Assembly (NCBI GenBank): GCA_023423405.1
Contig: JAFAFR010000098.1
Span: forward strand, 62,001 to 126,000
Length of the DNA: 64,000 bases
Direction of reading: 5' to 3'
Source: Bacteroidota bacterium
GTDB lineage: Bacteria; Bacteroidota; Bacteroidia; Chitinophagales; Chitinophagaceae
Made by a program: the position numbers and the translations under genes. Position 1 is the first letter of the stretch. Every line of letters begins with the position of its first letter. This document shows, piece after piece, positions 1-9,515 of the stretch. The notes under the pieces were generated by a model. The model did no database searches. It was not told the DNA's origin and saw only the letters and a list, made by a program, of their open reading frames with translations.

Positions 1-395
1 ATTGGTAAAAATGATCCATGTTTTGCAGACGGTAATGTTTGCAAATAGCTATTTTCAAGTGCGACGGTTCCGGAGAATGTTGGTGTGGATTTGTTTTTTG
101 TTAGTCTAATAAATAACGAATCATTTGGCTTTAAGTATAACAAAAGTTTGTTTAGCTTGAGGTAGGTTGGCCTTGCAAGTTCAATCTTAAAGTGAATAGT
201 TTTGTCACTTTCCGATATCTCGGGAGATATATACTTTTCAATATTCCCAATATCAGTAGTTAATATGGACAGGTTGAAATGGGGCTGCTCTGATTCCGGA
301 CCTTCGGTGCTTATTGCTATAATTGAATTTTTGTGTTGGGCAAAATCAGGGACCCCTTGAAGAATAGATAATGCTATCAATAGTAGGTATTTCAT
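1..395 (-). CDS. Partial TlpA-type envelope protein, N-terminal part
   Basis: The frame is open on the minus strand from an ATG at 395 to the window edge, giving the first 131 residues of a longer protein. Residues 1-20 (MKYLLLIALSILQGVPDFAQ) are a signal peptide. The following region, with a LKPNDSLFIRL stretch, an F-S-G turn and an NSYLQ stretch, resembles the N-terminal beta-sandwich found before the thioredoxin domain in Bacteroidota TlpA-like proteins. The thioredoxin domain itself would lie outside the window, so the assignment is inferred from the N-terminal half only. The gene is AT-rich and diverges from the gene starting at 589. Confidence 0.6.
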   Translation of the reverse strand, partial: MKYLLLIALSILQGVPDFAQHKNSIIAISTEGPESEQPHFNLSILTTDIGNIEKYISPEISESDKTIHFKIELARPTYLKLNKLLLYLKPNDSLFIRLTKNKSTPTFSGTVALENSYLQTLPSAKHGSFLP

Positions 396-588
396 TACGC
401 GTTGGTCTCCACCAAGAGATTGTTTGGCTTCAATTTAATTTGGACTGTTTATCGTGAGCCTTCCTTTTTGTTAATAAATATAGAAAATCAGTCGGCGAAG
501 TGACTTTATCCTGTATTTCCGTAGTTAACCTGTATATTTAGTTTAATTGAAAAACGTCGCTGCGTAGCCGTTTAATTGGTGTTTGTTT

Positions 589-1206
589 ATGAGGTTTATA
601 TCTACAGCGTTGGTATTCTTATCAAACATGGTTATGTCATATTCTCAGGATTCCACAAATCTATCCCTGAGAGTGAATGGTATGCACGACGATAAATTGG
701 TTTTGTTGTCTAAGCTGGGTGGATATGATGTAATAGATACCATTAGATTGTATTCGGGCGCTGGCAGCAAGCACTTATTATTGGACGAGTCGAATTTGTA
801 TTTTCTCAGAATTGGCGATACAGGAAAGGTTATTTATACGCATGTTTTTATGCAACCCAATGAGGACATTGCTTTTGAGGTTGATACGGCCGGATCTGTT
901 TCCGCCATTAGGGGAGGAGACGTGGCTGCGGCCCAGTTTGGGTTTTATTCGATGGCAAGGTCCCCGGATTTTTCTCAGATTCAACCAGGCGATAAGGAAG
1001 AAAAGTATATAAAAATTCGCGATTGGTTACAACAAAATAGGGATAGCCCCTTTTCAGCGGTAGTGATTTATTTCTATTGGTCTGAATTCGACGTCTCACA
1101 AATTAAGGCGCTTGTGGCGTCTTTATCAGAAAAGGCAAAGGAAAAAAACGCAGCATTGAGGTTCCTGGAGAGGGAGTTGGTGAAAAAGGAACGAGCATCG
1201 TATTAG
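589..1206 (+). CDS. Secreted DUF4369-like protein without a thioredoxin domain
   Basis: This protein of about 205 residues starts at ATG 589; an in-frame TTG lies 6 bases upstream. It has an N-terminal signal peptide ending near SYSQ. Residues 20-115 look like the beta-rich DUF4369 domain that precedes thioredoxin folds in Bacteroidota AhpC/TSA-family proteins: a KLVLLS strand, then D-TIRL, then a QPNEDIAFEV strand. Only a short helical tail follows, with no CxxC motif, so the redox domain is absent. A TATATTTA box at 533-540 is a plausible -7 element. Function is unknown; it may be a remnant or partner of the divergent gene at 1-395. Confidence 0.6.
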   Translation: MRFISTALVFLSNMVMSYSQDSTNLSLRVNGMHDDKLVLLSKLGGYDVIDTIRLYSGAGSKHLLLDESNLYFLRIGDTGKVIYTHVFMQPNEDIAFEVDTAGSVSAIRGGDVAAAQFGFYSMARSPDFSQIQPGDKEEKYIKIRDWLQQNRDSPFSAVVIYFYWSEFDVSQIKALVASLSEKAKEKNAALRFLERELVKKERASY

Positions 1207-1356
1207 CGGCGTGCAGAGTCCTGCAGTTTAACCAATAGATATAGGTGATTGCCGTTTAATATTCAACCTGTTGCCAATCTGAGGCGAGTCTGGACGAACT
1301 GTACAATCGATCAACCGGTAATCTTCTATCTTGGTTTTATACAGGCACACCAACCA

Positions 1357-1953
1357 TCAATATTTGAATGTCCACAATGGAAGCCCGCTTGCCGGGTCAG
1401 TCAGCTCCCGGAGCAGGGTAAAACCAAGGCTGCGGTAAAACGGAATATTGGATGGCCCCGCTGTTTCCAGGTACACCGCCGTCCCTTCCGCTGCGGCTTT
1501 TTTTATAACAGCCTGCATCAGTGCTCTTCCATAACCCTGCCCGCAAAAGGAGGGGTGCACACCGATCACCATGGTGTACCAGTGTGGTTGAGCCGCGTCT
1601 TCTGAATGAAATGGATCCAGAAAATCCATGACGCCGAAGAAGCGGTCCGCGGCTGCTTCACCCAATATGACAGGCAGGTTTCCCAGCCCTGCTTTTTCAG
1701 CCTTTTCCGGTGTTACTTCCGTGTGTCCGGGTGGCAGCCATACGGCTATGCCCTGCATATCGGGTGTTGTATGAACCTGCCCAAACAGCCAACCGTAGCG
1801 AATGACGGCTTCAAAATGAGCAGGCGACTTTTCTCTTCGCTCTGCAGCATCCGGAAACACATATTGCTGCAGGGGATCATTCATAAATGCATCCGACAGC
1901 ACCCGGCTGGCTGCTGCAATGTCTTTTTCAGCAATGGGAAGGATGGGAGTCAT
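1357..1953 (-). CDS. GNAT-family N-acetyltransferase
   Basis: The protein has 198 residues and probably transfers an acetyl group from acetyl-CoA to an amine. The acetyl-CoA pyrophosphate loop is visible as V-HPSFCGQGYGRALM around residues 132-146, and the C-terminal motif PFYRSLGF follows at about 170. The N-terminal part (DAFMNDPLQQYVFPD) matches the group of GNAT proteins in which an aromatic-rich start precedes the fold. The ATG at 1953 is preferred over a TTG 9 bases upstream. The substrate cannot be told from the sequence. Confidence 0.85.
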   Translation of the reverse strand: MTPILPIAEKDIAAASRVLSDAFMNDPLQQYVFPDAAERREKSPAHFEAVIRYGWLFGQVHTTPDMQGIAVWLPPGHTEVTPEKAEKAGLGNLPVILGEAAADRFFGVMDFLDPFHSEDAAQPHWYTMVIGVHPSFCGQGYGRALMQAVIKKAAAEGTAVYLETAGPSNIPFYRSLGFTLLRELTDPASGLPLWTFKY

Positions 1954-2089
1954 TTTGTTCAACTTATTTTACCACCGGGAAAATCTGTATCTATATAGGA
2001 AGATAAAAATATTTTTCGGTGGAGTAAGTAGTTGAGAGAAAAAAGAAGTCGTATTTGTATCAAAATGAATTTATGTAAAGTGGCCATAC

Positions 2090-2668
2090 ATGGAGCTGCA
2101 CAAATTGCTTGACGATATCAGTAAAAACGATGAACATGCATTTAACGAGCTGTTTCTTAACTACTATGAGAAACTGGTACAATTTGCTGTTCTTTTACTA
2201 AAAAATGTAGAATTGGCAGAAGATGCAGTAGCAGATGTATTTAGCAATATTTGGGCGAAGCGTGGAAAACTATCCGGGATAGGAAATGTTGAAGCCTATC
2301 TGTATACTTCCGTCAAAAATGCCTGCCTGGATCAGTTAAAGAAGGGACAAAAGCTTACCGGAAGCGTGAATACGGCGACAGGTATTTTGCAATCTTCGAA
2401 CCCGCAAATTGAAGCGCGGGAACTGGAATTGCTTCTTGCAAACGCCATTAACGCATTACCTGAGCAGCGACGCATGGTGTTCGTCCTGGTAAAAAATCAT
2501 GGCAAAAAGTGTAGCGAGGTCGCGGAAATCCTTGGAATTTCTATCCGGACAGTGGAAAGTCAATTGTACAAAGCCGTTAAAACCCTGGCAAATGAACTTA
2601 CCCATTATTTGGGTTACAACCCTCAAAAACCGGCGGGAAAGCAAAATGGGTTGTTTTTTTTCTTTTAG
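2090..2668 (+). CDS. ECF-type RNA polymerase sigma factor
   Basis: The protein has 192 residues, typical for an extracytoplasmic-function sigma factor. Region 2 contains AEDAVADVFSNIW (residues 43-55), the core-polymerase and -10 recognition segment. Region 4 (about 123-167) contains LPEQRRMVF and the helix-turn-helix EVAEILGISIRTVESQLYKA. It is followed after 51 bases by a FecR-type anti-sigma factor and then by an outer-membrane receptor, the standard order of a Bacteroidota surface-signalling operon. It should drive transcription of its own operon when the receptor is occupied. Confidence 0.93.
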   Translation: MELHKLLDDISKNDEHAFNELFLNYYEKLVQFAVLLLKNVELAEDAVADVFSNIWAKRGKLSGIGNVEAYLYTSVKNACLDQLKKGQKLTGSVNTATGILQSSNPQIEARELELLLANAINALPEQRRMVFVLVKNHGKKCSEVAEILGISIRTVESQLYKAVKTLANELTHYLGYNPQKPAGKQNGLFFFF

Positions 2669-2719
2669 GATAAGTATTCCTGGTTTCCCGTCAGTCATTA
2701 ATAAATAATACGCAATACT

Positions 2720-3706
2720 ATGGATAGGGAAACATTCCTGACCCTTCTTACCAAAAAGATCGCCGGCGAACTTGGTGAAGCGGATGAATTGCGATTGCGT
2801 CATGCAACAAACGCAAGTGAAGAGTATCGGCGGATTTATGATGGCATCCTGCTTCACACGCCACCACCCGGGTTAAAATTGAATCCCGGAAAAAGGCTGG
2901 CGGCGGTTTGGAACACTGTCAACAGAACATCAGAGGCAGATAAAAGGAAACAGGTTGGATATTACCGGTACCTGCCCCTGGTTGCTGCAAGTGTTTTGAT
3001 CATTGTCACTTTCTACTGGCTGAATTTAAATGATACTATAGATGCAGGTAAAGACGGGATGGTTACAATAAACGCCCAAAACCAACAGTTGGATACGATA
3101 TTAAAAGACGGAAGCCGTATTGTACTGAGCAGGAACTCCCGGTTGTCTTATAATAGAAATTTTGGGGACGAGACAAGATCTGTCGTTTTAAAAGGCAATG
3201 CTTTTTTTGATGTAGCAAAAAAAATGGGTGTTCCGATGGTAGTGCAGGCGGGACCCGTGAATATCACTGTAAAAGGCACGGCATTTTATGTGGACAACAG
3301 CGGCAGCAGGAATGTTGAAATAAAATTATTGCATGGTCTTATTGAGGTAGCCAGTCGCCAGGACAGCAACGATAGGGTTTTACTCAAGCCTGGTCAGCAG
3401 CTTTACATTACTGAAATCCCTGGCCACAGTCTGCAATATACTATCGGAAACCTCCCGGTGCCCGACCCGTCGCGGATCATTGCAAATAGCGATACCTTGA
3501 ATTTTAGCAATAAACAATTCGATTCACTGGTTTTGCTCCTTGAAAAGAAATACAACATAAGAATAGAAATAAGAAATGATACATTAAAATCAAAACGATT
3601 CAGCGGCAGGCTTGTTCAACAGACCTTACAGGAAGCCCTTGAAGCCTTGCAATTTACATATCCCTTTTCTTTTAAGGAGGTGGATAACAAGATCGTAATA
3701 GAATAA
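2720..3706 (+). CDS. FecR-family anti-sigma factor
   Basis: The protein has 328 residues. A cytoplasmic N-terminal part of about 80 residues would hold the sigma factor, a single membrane helix follows (residues 84-103, YLPLVAASVLIIVTFYWLNL), and a periplasmic FecR domain spans about 115-215 (V-KGTAFYVD; LLHGLIEV). The C-terminal 70 residues (FSNKQFDSLVLLLEKKYNI to the end) form a DUF4974/STN-like domain thought to contact the receptor. The stop codon abuts the ATG of the receptor gene, so the two are probably translationally coupled. Confidence 0.92.
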   Translation: MDRETFLTLLTKKIAGELGEADELRLRHATNASEEYRRIYDGILLHTPPPGLKLNPGKRLAAVWNTVNRTSEADKRKQVGYYRYLPLVAASVLIIVTFYWLNLNDTIDAGKDGMVTINAQNQQLDTILKDGSRIVLSRNSRLSYNRNFGDETRSVVLKGNAFFDVAKKMGVPMVVQAGPVNITVKGTAFYVDNSGSRNVEIKLLHGLIEVASRQDSNDRVLLKPGQQLYITEIPGHSLQYTIGNLPVPDPSRIIANSDTLNFSNKQFDSLVLLLEKKYNIRIEIRNDTLKSKRFSGRLVQQTLQEALEALQFTYPFSFKEVDNKIVIE

Positions 3707-6337
3707 ATGACTATGAGGAAGTTTCATTTGTTTTTCATCTTGTTTTTGTTCGGCTGGTCAAACAATGCAAATGGCCAGGAAAGAATAATATCCATAAACG
3801 CGAACAACAGCCCGCTGGTCCTGGTTTTACAGGAAATTCAGCAAAGGGCAAAGTACAATATTCTTTATAGTAACGATATAGTTACCGATGGCATGCGTGT
3901 TAGCATTGACGCAAAACGCCAACCTGTTTCTGAAATATTACAATCCATTTTGGAACCCAATGGTCTGTTTTATTCAACCAGGCATGATGACTTGATTTTA
4001 ATAGGAAGCCGCAGGTTACAGGTGCAGGGACCGTCAATGGCCTATTCATCTGCAACTATATCGGGATTGGTAATTGGTGATGATGATCTTCCGGTGGCAT
4101 TTGCAACAGTTTCCATTTCGAAAAACGATACGGTGCTGACTGATATGGCTTGTTCGGAACAGGGTTATTTTTCATTTGGGCTTCCTATGCAATCTGATAG
4201 TGCCTATACGCTTAGTATTTCATCTGTAGGTTATCAACCCGGATCTGTCAGTTTTGTTTATCCCGACACTACCGGGACGGGTAAAATTAAAATAATGAGA
4301 CAAATAGGAACATTAGGCAATGTTGTGATAAATGCGGACAGGCCAATGATTGAGCGTAAGTTAGACAGGCTGGTGTTTAACCTGGAAAGCTCAATCGCTG
4401 TGCAGGGAACAGATCTTACCGAAGCACTTCGGCTGACACCCATGCTTAAGGTTACGGAAAATGACATATCTATCATTGGCAGGGGAAGGGTGGCTGTTAT
4501 GATCAATGAAAGGATGATACACCTTAATGGTTCGAGCCTGATGAGTTACCTAAAATCCCTCAGGTCTGATGATATTGAAAGAATAGAAGTAATAACAACT
4601 CCTCCGGCCAAATATGAAGCGCAGGGAAATGGAGGCCTAGTAAACATCGTTTTAAAGAAGAACCCGGCTTTAGGCTGGAGTGGCAGTGTCAGCACCACGT
4701 ATATACAAAACAGTTATCCTGCCTACGGTGTCAATACCAGTATAAATTATCAGTCAAGAAAAGTCAGCAGCTCCTTAAAACTGCGGAGCCTGAACAGTAC
4801 TTCGATTATAAAAGAACAAAACTATATTCTTGGTGATCTTTCTGTTTTGAGCAGGCTGACAAGGAAGAATGAGTTAAGAAATATCGGAGGAAATGTCAAT
4901 GTGAATTATAAAGTTTCCGGGAAATCGGATATTGGACTTATTTATGATATTGGAAAATCTAATAGCAGGTTTGATTTGAATATTGACGCAGCCTATCAGT
5001 CAAATTACGTAACCGATTCTATTCTTAAAACTGTATCGGATAACAGAAATTTGGGTAACATACAAACCTTAAATATCTATTATGATCAGAAATTGAACAA
5101 TGCTGGAAAAAAGATAAGCACTGGGGTGAATATGTTTAGCAATACTCCGGAAACCAATAGCGATTTTTTTACTACGTCAGATCCTTATACAAAAGAACAG
5201 AGAATTAAAACATACAGTCTTGTCAGGTTCAGGGTATGGTCTGCACAATCAGACATAACACTGCCTTACAAATGGGCGATCATTGAGACTGGTGTAAAAT
5301 TCAATCATTTCAGCAACAATGCCGACCTGCAGTATTATAACTTTTTTCAACCGGATTATATAATTGACCCTTCCAAATCCAATTTGTTTACCTATGTCGA
5401 GAAAAACTTCGCCGGATATGTAAGTTCCCAAAAGCAAATTGATAAAAAATGGAGCGTCAAGGCAGGCCTGAGGTATGAATACATGGTTACAGAAGCCTAT
5501 TCGCCCACAACACCCGGAAAAAGCAATACTTACTACGGTAAAATATTTCCAACAGCCTACATTTCCTATAAGCCCGACGGGATAAGCAGTTTCTCGTTAA
5601 ATTATTCCAAACGAATAAACCGGCCCTATTTGCGTATGGTCAATCCATTTCGATTTTATAGCAACCCCTATTCGTACTTTACGGGAAATCCTTTGCTGCA
5701 ACCGTCTATCACTCACAACCTGGAATTGTCCTATTTATACAAAGGCGTTCTTTCATTTGTTTTGTACGGCACCAAACTAAACAATGGTTTTGGAGATCTT
5801 ACTTTTGTTGAAGACGGCATTATTATAACCAGCCCAAAGAATTATTTAACCCAGTATTCCGGCGGAATCATAACAACGCTTAACATTAAACTATTTCCCT
5901 GGTGGGAAAATAGTAGCTTTGCAAGTTATAACTTGTCGACCGCGAAGTCGTCTGTCGAAAATGTTGTTGCGCAGCGTGGCTCTGGGTTTAACTACAGCAC
6001 GAACAACAGCTTTAAGCTTAGTGAAGCTTTTAGGACTTTTTTTAATTTTTCCCAAACGCTACCCTCCGTTCAGGGTAACTTACAAACATACAATCAATAC
6101 AGTCTTTCACTGGGCATCAGAGCTGCATTGCTGAATAACAAATTGCAGTTAGGTGCTTCTTTTCTGAAAGGTTCTCTTGTCAGATACAGGATTTACTTTA
6201 AGGACTTCGATCAATACATCAGCACCAATTATGATTACAAAACCCTGATGGTAAATGCTACTTATAGTTTTGGCAGGACAAAGGTGAGAGGGAGCACCAA
6301 AAATGTGAATTTCGGAGAAAAGCAGAGAGCCAATTGA
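3707..6337 (+). CDS. TonB-type outer-membrane receptor with STN signalling domain
   Basis: The protein has 876 residues. A signal peptide (about 1-24) is followed by an STN domain (about 26-100, with ILYSNDIV and PVSEILQSIL), a carboxypeptidase-regulatory-like beta-sandwich (about 118-195), a plug-like region (about 205-320) and a large beta-barrel resembling the Bacteroidota OMP_b-brl_3 family. The STN domain is the usual partner of the FecR periplasmic domain, so this protein should both transport a ligand and signal to the sigma factor. No SusD-like lipoprotein lies next to it, so the substrate is open. Start is at ATG 3707, directly after the fecR stop; ATG 3713 is an alternative. Confidence 0.88.
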   Translation: MTMRKFHLFFILFLFGWSNNANGQERIISINANNSPLVLVLQEIQQRAKYNILYSNDIVTDGMRVSIDAKRQPVSEILQSILEPNGLFYSTRHDDLILIGSRRLQVQGPSMAYSSATISGLVIGDDDLPVAFATVSISKNDTVLTDMACSEQGYFSFGLPMQSDSAYTLSISSVGYQPGSVSFVYPDTTGTGKIKIMRQIGTLGNVVINADRPMIERKLDRLVFNLESSIAVQGTDLTEALRLTPMLKVTENDISIIGRGRVAVMINERMIHLNGSSLMSYLKSLRSDDIERIEVITTPPAKYEAQGNGGLVNIVLKKNPALGWSGSVSTTYIQNSYPAYGVNTSINYQSRKVSSSLKLRSLNSTSIIKEQNYILGDLSVLSRLTRKNELRNIGGNVNVNYKVSGKSDIGLIYDIGKSNSRFDLNIDAAYQSNYVTDSILKTVSDNRNLGNIQTLNIYYDQKLNNAGKKISTGVNMFSNTPETNSDFFTTSDPYTKEQRIKTYSLVRFRVWSAQSDITLPYKWAIIETGVKFNHFSNNADLQYYNFFQPDYIIDPSKSNLFTYVEKNFAGYVSSQKQIDKKWSVKAGLRYEYMVTEAYSPTTPGKSNTYYGKIFPTAYISYKPDGISSFSLNYSKRINRPYLRMVNPFRFYSNPYSYFTGNPLLQPSITHNLELSYLYKGVLSFVLYGTKLNNGFGDLTFVEDGIIITSPKNYLTQYSGGIITTLNIKLFPWWENSSFASYNLSTAKSSVENVVAQRGSGFNYSTNNSFKLSEAFRTFFNFSQTLPSVQGNLQTYNQYSLSLGIRAALLNNKLQLGASFLKGSLVRYRIYFKDFDQYISTNYDYKTLMVNATYSFGRTKVRGSTKNVNFGEKQRAN

Positions 6338-6343
6338 AAAAGC

Positions 6344-7591
6344 TTATCTTTTGCACGGGTACATATCCCTGATAAAAAATACTCCGTCAAAGACCCTGGT
6401 CCAGTCGCGCTCGAACGCCGTGAAATGCCCCAGTGCTTTCAGGTAAAACGGTTCGGACCGGGCCGGTTTTTTTGCAAGGTAGCTTCTAAAATCAACAAAA
6501 GCATAATCATAAGACTTGTCTATCCAGTTTTCAAAGCCATTGGATTTGGGTTTTCTCACCGGGTAGATGGCAGAACCCAATCTTCCGGCATTGCCTTCGT
6601 AGGACGTGAAGCCAATAATATAGGTGTTTTTCATGAGTTTTTCATCACTTGTCAGGAAGCTGCCCATTGCCGTTATTGTTCCTTTCCTGGAACTATCGTG
6701 GTACCTGGCAACATGTGCGTTGGCAGCCCAGACAATTATCTTTTCCTTCGGGAATTTTACCTCCGACAGCCATTGCAGGTTGGCAGCCATCTGTGAATCC
6801 CTGGCATGGGAGGAAGAACGCCAGTCTGCCTTACTCAGCTTAAACTCCCGGTACTCTGCCAGCAGGCTGTTGATCACCTGGATATCAAAACTGTTATCAG
6901 CCAGTTTGCCGGCAACCTGGTTTTTGATTTGAATCAGGTAGGGCTCCAGGTCGGCATAATTGGCGGGCATTCCGCCGTATCCGTACCGGAGGGAATCGAT
7001 AGCAGGTAAGATCTCGCTTTTATAATTGGGCAGGTCTGTTATGGGAAGATGCAGGGATTGGAACAAGCTGTCCAAATAGGTCGCAAGGTGTTTGGTGGAA
7101 TAGCCTAAAATCATCTGGTTGTCGAAGCCGCTAAGCACCAGCGGATTTTCCGTCTGGTAAGTAGCCGGAATATATTGGTAGAAAAGTTGTTCGCAGGTAT
7201 TACAGCCTGTCCATATCGGGAAAATATTCTGCCTGATAAAATTTGTAATTGAATCCCTGTTCTTCTCCAGCCTGTCAAAGCCCTGGTTTAATCCAAAAAA
7301 ATCGCTCTCAAATGCCAATACAGTAAACCCCATTTTTTCATGCAGAAACTGTATTAACCGTGTTTTCGCCAGAAATGTCGGCGCATCGCCATGGTCCTGC
7401 TCGCCCAGCATTACGATTTTTGCATCGCCAATGGCTTCGCCAATTGTTTTCAAATCGCTGAAGTCGGTAGAGTCCGGACTGATTGCGCGAATCTGAACCG
7501 CGTTTTCTGTGACGAACTGCTTTATGTTCTTTTGGGCAATGGCAGTTGTTGCCAGGAGAATGGACAGGATTAAAGCAGGTGTTTTTTGCAT
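6344..7591 (-). CDS. Erythromycin-esterase-like secreted hydrolase
   Basis: The protein has 415 residues, starting at the ATG at 7591, which opens a clear signal peptide (MQKTPALILSILLATTAIAQ). A longer upstream frame exists but lacks a signal. Family hallmarks are GEQDHGD near residue 65, with the Glu and His of the active centre, AFESDFFG, and WAANAHVARYHD in the C-terminal half. Relatives include EreA/EreB-type macrolide esterases, but most Bacteroidota members have no proven resistance role. It converges with the receptor gene, with 6 bases between the stops. Confidence 0.85.
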   Translation of the reverse strand: MQKTPALILSILLATTAIAQKNIKQFVTENAVQIRAISPDSTDFSDLKTIGEAIGDAKIVMLGEQDHGDAPTFLAKTRLIQFLHEKMGFTVLAFESDFFGLNQGFDRLEKNRDSITNFIRQNIFPIWTGCNTCEQLFYQYIPATYQTENPLVLSGFDNQMILGYSTKHLATYLDSLFQSLHLPITDLPNYKSEILPAIDSLRYGYGGMPANYADLEPYLIQIKNQVAGKLADNSFDIQVINSLLAEYREFKLSKADWRSSSHARDSQMAANLQWLSEVKFPKEKIIVWAANAHVARYHDSSRKGTITAMGSFLTSDEKLMKNTYIIGFTSYEGNAGRLGSAIYPVRKPKSNGFENWIDKSYDYAFVDFRSYLAKKPARSEPFYLKALGHFTAFERDWTRVFDGVFFIRDMYPCKR

Positions 7592-7982
7592 GTGGGTTTT
7601 GTTTGCGGCCGGCGTGCAGGTGTTAGACGTAGAATTCAGTCCGCCTGCCAATTCGTTTATTATGCGTATCCTAACGGAATATGGTGTTTGGTTTTCTTCA
7701 AAATATATTTTTTGGCTGTGTGGTTGTCTTGGTTGGATTGATGAATTATTAATCACTGCATTCCCAACACTTTGTTTGGTTAGCCAGGAATTGTGGCATG
7801 CCTGCGAGCATCATCTCTCTTTTGTATTTTATTTGATCGTCCATATAGCAAATCAAGACATTGCTTAGGTCCAACAATGCAATCGAAATAAGCCCAATAC
7901 AGGCCCTGAAATATAATAGATGAGCCGAATATATACTATAATCGGCTCAAGGATGAAGCATTGTTGTTGTGTGGTGTTTTTA
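7592..7982. other. 391-bp gap between minus-strand genes
   Basis: No convincing gene is present. A perfect inverted repeat TGAGCCGA/TCGGCTCA (7921-7928 and 7942-7949) with a 13-base AT loop lies downstream of the gene at 7983 and may end its transcript. An open frame on the minus strand runs from about 7945 to a stop at 7749 and reads like a degraded membrane-protein fragment; its only ATG, at 7844, leaves 31 codons. Confidence 0.5.
7921..7949 (-). terminator. Hairpin downstream of the 7983 gene
   Basis: An 8-bp perfect stem (TGAGCCGA/TCGGCTCA) encloses 13 AT-rich bases, 34 bases beyond the stop of the minus-strand gene. No strong T-run follows, so termination is only suggested. Confidence 0.35.
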
Positions 7983-8810
7983 TTATCGTTTCTTCTGTAA
8001 AGTTACACCTTCCCAACTGTCAGGGTCGCCCACTATGATGTAAATTTCGTATGGCGGTTTGTCCTTGTTGATATGGAAAGAATTGCTGTCGTAATATCCT
8101 TTGTGGTCTATGTGTCCTGTCCGAATGTTTATAATAGTATCAAAGGCCATTGGAATAACCCAACTGCCTTGGTCTTTTTCAATTTGCCATTTACCCGTCG
8201 CTTCTACTAATTCGTAATCGCTCAAACTCATCCCAAATTCGTGGTGCGGGAAATATTTAAAGTCAAAAGTGCTATCAGACTTGAAGCGAATAATTGTCTT
8301 TGCAGCAATGCTGTCTTGAATATTTAATTGTTTTTTACTGATGTCGGATAAAACGTATTCCCCAATAATGTCGTTGATATTTGGTCTGTCTGTTGCAAAG
8401 TCGGCATATTTAGATTTTATTCGTTCGCCTGTCACAAGTGTATAGCCGCCTGCTAAGAAACAAGGGAATAGTTCAATGCTGAAAGAAAATAGAAGTCCGT
8501 AAATAAATAGTTTTGGTTTTATTCGGTTGATAAATCTATTTGAACTGTTGCGTGTGATTAGCTGAAAAATCCAACCGCTTGTATAAAATACATTGGCAAA
8601 AAACAGAAAAAGACCTGTCCATATCAAAGAGAGAAATGGCGGAGAAAAAAATGACCAAAGGTCTTTAACGATAAAGGATAAAATTGCCAGTGTGAAAATG
8701 CCAAAAACTACAAGTAGGAAGATGTAGAGTATTCGTCTAAACTCCCACCACAAAATTATTTTTGTCGGCGTATTGTTGTCTGTGTTTACCGTGAATAGGC
8801 GTTTTAGCAT
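7983..8810 (-). CDS. Uncharacterised membrane protein with C-terminal beta-rich domain
   Basis: The protein has 275 residues and I do not recognise its family. Hydrophobic segments lie at about 30-50, 58-78 and 98-120, so the N-terminal half is a three-helix membrane region. The C-terminal half (about 140-275) is hydrophilic and strand-rich, with IIGEYVLSD, IRFKSDSTFDFKYF and ATGKWQIEKDQGSW, the pattern of a lipocalin-like domain common in Bacteroidota. Base composition is clearly more AT-rich than the downstream core genes. It sits 54 bases after another AT-rich membrane gene on the same strand. Confidence 0.7.
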   Translation of the reverse strand: MLKRLFTVNTDNNTPTKIILWWEFRRILYIFLLVVFGIFTLAILSFIVKDLWSFFSPPFLSLIWTGLFLFFANVFYTSGWIFQLITRNSSNRFINRIKPKLFIYGLLFSFSIELFPCFLAGGYTLVTGERIKSKYADFATDRPNINDIIGEYVLSDISKKQLNIQDSIAAKTIIRFKSDSTFDFKYFPHHEFGMSLSDYELVEATGKWQIEKDQGSWVIPMAFDTIINIRTGHIDHKGYYDSNSFHINKDKPPYEIYIIVGDPDSWEGVTLQKKR

Positions 8811-8864
8811 TGTCGCTCGTTAAAATAGCACACTTTTTGGCAGCAGTCAATATTTCTGCCGTTT

Positions 8865-9476
8865 TCAGTCTTCCGAAGAAGGCCTTTGAAATCCAATAAT
8901 ATGGTCGGTCTTAGCGCTATTAAGAATATCATTGTATTCTTCGTCTGACAACGCTTTTATTTCCTTTAGCCATTTCAGTTGATTTTGCCTGAATTCATAA
9001 GGTGTATCAGGGTCAAACTTTGTAAACTTGCTTCTAAAATGCTGCCGCATTGTCTTGTGAATGCACTCAATAAATTCGTTTACGGTTTGTGTGTCCGGTC
9101 TCGCTGCCAATAATTCGAGTACTTTTTGTCCACCTGTTAAATAAATTACATCTTTGTTTCGGTTGTAATATGCTGCAATTGTCATGATGGAAAACAACAG
9201 CAAAGCAAAAAACCAAAACAACTGTTGTTTAAAAGGCTCCTGGCTCGTTACTGAGTTAATAATAAGTCCTACATAAAATAAGTCAAATAGTAGAAAAGCG
9301 TAAAAAGGAATATTGGCAGTCTTTACTCGCTGCCTTACAATGTCAAAACCAAGTTCCTCAAACTTTATTTTATATTCAAGGTCTTCCCGAATATTTTTAG
9401 TCTTGATAAGCAACCTATCGCTTTCAATGAAAACTTCCTTTTTTGTCGTTAAGGTCTTTTGTGTTATTTCTGTCAT
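8865..9476 (-). CDS. Uncharacterised two-helix membrane protein
   Basis: The protein has 203 residues and I do not recognise a named family. The first 55 residues are charged and strand-like (EVFIESDRLLIKTKNIREDLEYKI), resembling small PH-like membrane-associated domains. Two hydrophobic helices follow at about 56-75 and 86-105. The C-terminal part is helical, ending near LKWLKEIKALSDEEYNDIL, which is similar to a SHOCT-type short helix motif. It is AT-rich and co-directional with the gene at 7983, suggesting they were acquired and work together. Confidence 0.65.
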   Translation of the reverse strand: MTEITQKTLTTKKEVFIESDRLLIKTKNIREDLEYKIKFEELGFDIVRQRVKTANIPFYAFLLFDLFYVGLIINSVTSQEPFKQQLFWFFALLLFSIMTIAAYYNRNKDVIYLTGGQKVLELLAARPDTQTVNEFIECIHKTMRQHFRSKFTKFDPDTPYEFRQNQLKWLKEIKALSDEEYNDILNSAKTDHIIGFQRPSSED

Positions 9477-9515
9477 ATTTAGGATTCGTCAATAAAGTGG
9501 CGTGCTACCATGTTT

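Noticed and set aside
7749..7945. Open minus-strand frame resembling a membrane fragment
   Set aside because: No start codon gives a reasonable length (ATG at 7844 leaves 31 codons), so it was kept only as a note in the gap entry.
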